10,764 nt of DNA from Bacilli bacterium. Lineage in GTDB: Bacteria > Bacillota_I > Bacilli_A > RFN20 > CAG-288. The stretch is taken from the NCBI GenBank assembly GCA_900769965.1, contig CAAGIQ010000130.1:1-10764 (forward strand). The letters run 5' to 3'. The position numbers were made by a program, and so were the translations under genes. Positions 7,236 through 10,764 of the stretch are shown piece after piece. The notes beneath the pieces were generated by a model, which saw only the letters and a list, made by a program, of their open reading frames with translations, was not told the DNA's origin and did no database searches. Position 1 is the first letter of the stretch; each line of letters begins with the position of its first letter.

Positions 7236-7481
7236 CTATTCGTTTCCTTTCTTATCATCGGAAGTAAAACCTTCCGATATATTCTTTACAATCTTACCTA
7301 AGGAAGCTTCCTCTTCTCTTTTCGAACAGGAGAGCATACAACCTTCACAGCCTCCGACATCTAGTTTCGGGCAACCTTCCGGCTCCTTAGTATGCTTGTT
7401 GATCAAGTATGTTATTACAAATATTGCTAAAAGAACAACTACGAGACCAACAGCGAGAATAATTTTTAAGTAAGTTTCCAT
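7236..7481 (-). CDS. Small Cys-rich single-pass membrane protein between rnfA and rnfB
   Basis: An 81-residue protein with one membrane helix (about 5-27), a basic flank that places the C-terminus in the cytoplasm, then a four-cysteine cluster C-x7-C-x2-C-x3-C (Cys37, 45, 48, 52) and a charged tail. I do not recognise it with certainty. The layout resembles FeoB-associated Cys-rich membrane proteins, and also a miniature RnfB (helix plus cytoplasmic Fe-S-like motif). Its place, locked between rnfA and rnfB (the stop of each gene is one base from the next ATG), suggests an accessory Rnf subunit carrying a metal or Fe-S centre; this is inference. The start could instead be a GTG at 7499, giving 87 residues and overlapping rnfA. 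Confidence 0.75.
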   Translation of the reverse strand: METYLKIILAVGLVVVLLAIFVITYLINKHTKEPEGCPKLDVGGCEGCMLSCSKREEEASLGKIVKNISEGFTSDDKKGNE

Positions 7482-7482
7482 C

Positions 7483-8079
7483 TTATCCGAAGAATCCACC
7501 TAATCCTAAGAAAGCTAAGGCCATAAAAGCGGTGCAGATAAAACCGATAGCAGCTCCTTTGAAGGATTTATGAGGAGTGGATAATTCCATTCTGCTTTGA
7601 ATAGCAGAGAAAATTACTAAGACGAGGAAATAACCGAGTGGAACACCTAATATTGTTCCGAAAACTGTACCGATGTATTCACCCATAGAAGCGTAGTCAC
7701 CTGGGACCATGCTAGAAACAGATAAAGCCAAGCCTAAGATAACACAGTTTGTGGTGATAAGTGGTAAGTAGATACCTAAAGCTTTATATAAGCTTGGGAG
7801 GAATTTCTTAGTAACGATTTCAAGGATTTGAACTAAGGAAGCGATAACTAAGATGAAGATAACTGTCTTCATGTATTCGATTCCTAAAAGTCTTAATAAG
7901 AATGATAATCCCCAACAGACTAAGCCAGCTAATAAGCCGACAACTGTTAAAGCAGCACCCATACCGATAGCGGAGGACCACTTTTTAGAGATACCTAAGT
8001 AAGAACATAAACCTTTATAACCAGAAAGGATGATGTTGTTAATGATCATCGATGAAAATAACGCAATGAAGAAACTCAT
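7483..8079 (-). CDS. rnfA: RnfA, integral membrane subunit of Rnf complex
   Basis: The 198-residue protein has about six membrane helices and the NqrE/RnfA pattern. N-terminal NNIILSGYKGLCSYLG carries Cys25, and LITTNCVILGLAL carries Cys112. In Rnf and Na+-NQR these two cysteines, together with the equivalent pair of the sister subunit (RnfE/NqrD), hold a [2Fe-2S] cluster inside the membrane that passes electrons across it. Both cysteines are present here, so the transmembrane step appears intact. Length is normal for the family. An AGGAGG box lies 10 bases before the ATG; rnfE ends 2 bases upstream. Confidence 0.95.
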   Translation of the reverse strand: MSFFIALFSSMIINNIILSGYKGLCSYLGISKKWSSAIGMGAALTVVGLLAGLVCWGLSFLLRLLGIEYMKTVIFILVIASLVQILEIVTKKFLPSLYKALGIYLPLITTNCVILGLALSVSSMVPGDYASMGEYIGTVFGTILGVPLGYFLVLVIFSAIQSRMELSTPHKSFKGAAIGFICTAFMALAFLGLGGFFG

Positions 8080-8081
8080 AA

Positions 8082-8774
8082 TTATTTAGCCTCCTTTACT
8101 GGTTCTTGAGATTTTAAAGCCTCTTTTTCTTGAGCCTTTTTTACTTGAGCAGCATTGAATTTATCTAAGCAGAGGTGGAATAAGCCTAAGACGATACCTA
8201 ACATCATAAAGCCACCTGGAGCTTGTACGAATAGAGGTATAGCGTATTTACCTTCAGCGATAACAAAGCCAACTGATTGAGCGGTATTGAATGGATTGGA
8301 GATAGTTAATCCACTTGTACCTAAGAATTCTCTAAATAAAGCGATAATTAAGCACGCCATAGCGAAACCAGCGGACATACCTAAAGCATCGATTATAGAA
8401 TCAGAAACTTTGTTCTTGCTAGCGAAAGCTTCAGCACGTCCTAAGATGATACAGTTAACTGTAATAAGTGGGATGAATTCACCTAAGGATTCAGATAAAG
8501 CTGGAGTGAAAGCTTGCATCAAGAGATCGACACATGTAACTAAAGAAGCGATGATAACGATATAGACTGGAATTCTTATTTCGCTTGGAATAACGTTCTT
8601 AATCAAAGAGACGATTAAGTTCGAGAAGAAGAGAACTAAGAGAACAGCCATGGACATACCGATAGCATTGTCGATAGATTGAGTAGCAATGATAACAGGA
8701 CATAAGCCTAATATCAATGAAAGGATTGGGTTAGATGAGAAAACACCATCTAGAAATATTTTTTTCTTTGACAT
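8082..8774 (-). CDS. rnfE: RnfE, integral membrane subunit of Rnf complex
   Basis: The 230-residue polytopic protein shows the NqrD/RnfE pattern: NPILSLILGLCPVIIATQS (15-33, Cys25), LITVNCIILGRAEAFAS (103-119, Cys108) and the conserved REFLGTG-like loop (here REFLGTSGLTI). It is the pseudo-symmetric partner of RnfA, with the same two cysteine positions needed for the shared intramembrane [2Fe-2S] cluster. The C-terminal 25 residues are a Lys/Glu-rich cytoplasmic tail. The start at 8774 has GGAGGTGG 8 bases upstream and comes one base after the rnfG stop (TAATATG). A TTG at 8792 also keeps the frame open but is less likely. Gene order G-E-A-B matches clostridial-type rnf operons. Confidence 0.95.
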   Translation of the reverse strand: MSKKKIFLDGVFSSNPILSLILGLCPVIIATQSIDNAIGMSMAVLLVLFFSNLIVSLIKNVIPSEIRIPVYIVIIASLVTCVDLLMQAFTPALSESLGEFIPLITVNCIILGRAEAFASKNKVSDSIIDALGMSAGFAMACLIIALFREFLGTSGLTISNPFNTAQSVGFVIAEGKYAIPLFVQAPGGFMMLGIVLGLFHLCLDKFNAAQVKKAQEKEALKSQEPVKEAK

Positions 8775-8775
8775 A

Positions 8776-10764
8776 TTAGTTTCCACCTCCAAAATCGTTA
8801 ATCATATATTTTAATAGATGATTTAATGCAGCAGGAGCATAGGTAGCACCACTCATGACACCATTAGCACTAGAATCAGCGGTAAATGGACTTTCTAATG
8901 AAATGGAGCTATCTAATCTTCTTTGATAATCGTTAAGCATACCTTCAGCAGTGACTGTGTGGAAGGAAACAACTCCTTTTTCAGTAACTACCGCGATAAA
9001 GGAACATCTATCACTGATTATACCAGAGCCATGTTCTTCCTCTTCGAATGTTTGAACGTATTCGATAAAGTAGAAAGCAGCATTCTTTCCATCGTATGTA
9101 AATGTTGATTTATTTTTGACTTGAGCTTCGGTAACAACTGGTGTTGTAGCAATATTAGAAGCAGTGGCTTCAGTACGTGTTGGAACTTCAGCCATACCTA
9201 AATCGTATTTACAAACATAAGCAAATTGATCATCAAGAGAAGCAGTAGCATCGAAGTCTGGAACAAATGATAACTCGAAATCGCTAATCATGTAGTTCAA
9301 TAAATGTTCAAGAGATAACTTAGCTACTGTAGCGCCGCTAATGACACTACCTAATGATGAGTCAGCAGTATATGGATTATCGACAGAAATGAACGATTCA
9401 ACCTTTGCTTGAGCGCTTTCTAACCAGCCCATAGCAGTAACTGAATGGAAAGCAATTACACCGGTATCATCTACCATAGCAACAAACGAACATCTATCGC
9501 GAATCTCTTCACCTTCGTATTCTTCAACCAAATATTCAACGAATTCGATGTGATAGAACGCAGCTTGTTTATCACCGTTTGTAAACATGAACTTATTGAG
9601 AACATCAGCTTCGATAACATAACTGTTCTTTTTAATCTCTGAAGCTTTATCTTGGACATCTTCGCCATGTTCTGGAGTTGTAACAAGACCTAAATCATAT
9701 TTCCACATGTAGGCGAACTGTTCTTCAAGAGAACCTGTAGCTGGGAATTCTGGTTTCTCTTCGCCTCCTAAGAAGTCTCCAAGGATGTATTGGAAAGCAG
9801 AAGTCATCAAATCGTTAGATATCGATGTTGTAGCACCGGTGAAGACACCGAAATCAGTTTCAGCAGTAAATGGAGTTTCTGGAGTGATCTTTCCTTTTAA
9901 CTTGCTATTCATCGTTCCTTCAAGCATACCGGAAGCGGAGATGAATTGATAATCGATAATACCACTAGAGTTAGCTATAGCAGCAAACTTACCTGGATCG
10001 ATATCACCAGCAACTTCTTTTTGAACGAAGGAAATAACGTAGAAGTGAGCTTTTTCGCCGTTATAGGTAAAGCTATATCTAGCTTCAACTTTCGCTTCAG
10101 TAGTATTAGTAATCTTGATAGCCTTAGCAGTCTCTGTGATATCTTCATAGACTACTTCGCCTTCTTGACCTAAATCGTATTGGTACATGAATTGAAGTTG
10201 TTCTTTAAATGTACCTTCAGTTGGGAATTTGATCTCGACAACGCCGGAATCTTTCTTGGCGTCAGCGATAGCAGCGTTAAGAGCTTTTCCTACAGCAGGA
10301 AGAGTCTTACCAGCGGAAGCAGAAGAAGTAACTTCTCCATCTTCTTCGAATGGATTAGCTTCGCTAATTGTAATCTTCTTAAAGGCGCTAACACCGATTG
10401 AATCTTCAGTAGATTCGATGTATTCAACACCGACTACTTTAAAATCTTTGTTAACCATGCAACCAAAAGTGATGGTTCCGCTATAGCCTTTAGGAGTAAC
10501 TAATTTGTAGTACTTATATTTTGAACTGTCTTTCATCGAAACATTCTTCTTGACGAGAATCATCGATTTTTGAGCTTCATTTTCAACTACTACAGGAGCG
10601 TCTTCAGAAGTGTCAACTTCCTTGTTTAATTTGCCAGCGATGTTGAAGATTGCTTCATTAGCTTTCTTCTCAGCGTTTTGTTTAATAGTAGGAGATGTGA
10701 CATAGTTAACAGCAGCTAAAGTACCACCAGCAACTAAACATACAGTTCCGAGAACGATTGGATA
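8776..10764 (-). CDS. rnfG: RnfG with expanded FMN-binding repeats (5' end cut by window edge)
   Basis: The frame is open to the window edge, giving 662 visible residues; only a few N-terminal residues should be missing, since the visible part begins within the membrane helix (YPIVLGTVCLVAGGTLAAV). The family is usually about 180-220 residues. Visible 90-165 match the canonical RnfG/NqrC FMN-binding domain (GYSGTITFGC...GVEYIESTEDSIG), but the flavin-acceptor motif reads SSAS (Ser150) instead of (S/T)GAT. Three tandem repeats follow (visible 181-334, 341-498, 505-662), each starting with a QFxYxxKYDLG-like block and ending with an acceptor motif: TGATTS (Thr312), SGATVA (Thr479), SGATYA (Thr641). 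ApbE would attach FMN to these. The domains lie outside the membrane. The neighbour rnfE confirms the complex. The internal ATG at 10563 is not the start, because the membrane helix lies upstream in frame. Confidence 0.92.
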   Translation of the reverse strand, partial: YPIVLGTVCLVAGGTLAAVNYVTSPTIKQNAEKKANEAIFNIAGKLNKEVDTSEDAPVVVENEAQKSMILVKKNVSMKDSSKYKYYKLVTPKGYSGTITFGCMVNKDFKVVGVEYIESTEDSIGVSAFKKITISEANPFEEDGEVTSSASAGKTLPAVGKALNAAIADAKKDSGVVEIKFPTEGTFKEQLQFMYQYDLGQEGEVVYEDITETAKAIKITNTTEAKVEARYSFTYNGEKAHFYVISFVQKEVAGDIDPGKFAAIANSSGIIDYQFISASGMLEGTMNSKLKGKITPETPFTAETDFGVFTGATTSISNDLMTSAFQYILGDFLGGEEKPEFPATGSLEEQFAYMWKYDLGLVTTPEHGEDVQDKASEIKKNSYVIEADVLNKFMFTNGDKQAAFYHIEFVEYLVEEYEGEEIRDRCSFVAMVDDTGVIAFHSVTAMGWLESAQAKVESFISVDNPYTADSSLGSVISGATVAKLSLEHLLNYMISDFELSFVPDFDATASLDDQFAYVCKYDLGMAEVPTRTEATASNIATTPVVTEAQVKNKSTFTYDGKNAAFYFIEYVQTFEEEEHGSGIISDRCSFIAVVTEKGVVSFHTVTAEGMLNDYQRRLDSSISLESPFTADSSANGVMSGATYAPAALNHLLKYMINDFGGGN
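8779..10224 (-). repeat. Three tandem FMN-binding-like repeats within rnfG
   Basis: The units lie at about 9763-10224, 9271-9744 and 8779-9252, with a period of 160-164 codons. Each contains, in order, a Q-[LF]-x-[FY]-[MV]-x-x-YDLG block, a variable acidic linker, an F-[TM]-[YF]-[TDN]-[NG]-x-K core followed by AxFYxIxFV, a [SC]-F/[KF]-AxV...G segment, the [PF/PY]-TA[DE] block, and [ST]GAT. The last two units are the closest: both have DRCSF, the TADSS block and a LEHLLNYM/LNHLLKYM tail. They probably arose by recent duplication, with the first unit older. Confidence 0.88.

Noticed and set aside
7236..7499. GTG at 7499 as start of the small Cys-rich protein
   Set aside because: It would overlap rnfA by 17 bases and add only a short polar lead; the ATG at 7481 follows the rnfA stop by one base like the other junctions here. 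Not fully excluded.
1..10764. CRISPR arrays, tRNA/rRNA genes, insertion sequences, phage or defence genes
   Set aside because: No direct-repeat arrays, structured RNA genes, transposase motifs or terminal inverted repeats were seen; the window is filled by metabolic genes on one strand.

Overview
The window looks like a piece of a low-GC, Gram-positive-type bacterial chromosome (Bacillota, Bacilli or Erysipelotrichia/Mollicutes-related, probably an anaerobe). The evidence is the AT-rich composition, strong AGGAGG ribosome binding sites, a long-form hibernation factor, a lipoprotein-type ApbE and a Bacillus-type SpeA. The species cannot be named from this sequence. Every gene is on the minus strand, so transcription runs from right to left. 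There is no gene-free stretch longer than about 130 bases. The right and left edges both cut through genes.

From 10764 down to about 1946 lies one tightly packed run of genes with gaps or overlaps of a few bases: rnfG (start off the window), rnfE, rnfA, a small Cys-rich membrane protein, a shortened rnfB, a NusG-domain-II membrane protein (EetA type), a Gx-transporter/EetB-type membrane protein, a TSCPD small protein, metK, speA and speB. It ends in a hairpin terminator that contains the speB stop codon. Two single-gene units follow: hpf, with its own extended -10 promoter and terminator, then apbE, with its own promoter and cut by the left edge.

The genes suggest a connected picture. Rnf is a membrane ferredoxin:NAD+ oxidoreductase (rnfC and rnfD should lie just beyond the right edge). 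Its RnfG subunit is unusual. After an N-terminal canonical-like FMN-binding domain, whose flavin-acceptor motif has degenerated to SSAS, it carries three tandem copies of an approximately 155-residue FMN-binding-like unit, each with an intact [ST]GAT flavinylation motif. ApbE, the enzyme that attaches FMN covalently to such threonines, is encoded 8 kb away in the same window as a predicted lipoprotein. EetA/EetB-type proteins are the membrane modules associated with flavin-based extracellular electron transfer. RnfB is reduced to its membrane anchor and a single 4-Cys iron-sulfur domain, and a second small membrane protein with its own 4-Cys cluster sits directly before it. I infer a modified Rnf that sends electrons through a multi-flavin extracytoplasmic arm, possibly to an acceptor outside the membrane.

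The distal half of the run makes S-adenosylmethionine (MetK), agmatine (SpeA) and putrescine (SpeB). Polyamine precursor synthesis therefore appears to be co-transcribed with the redox complex.
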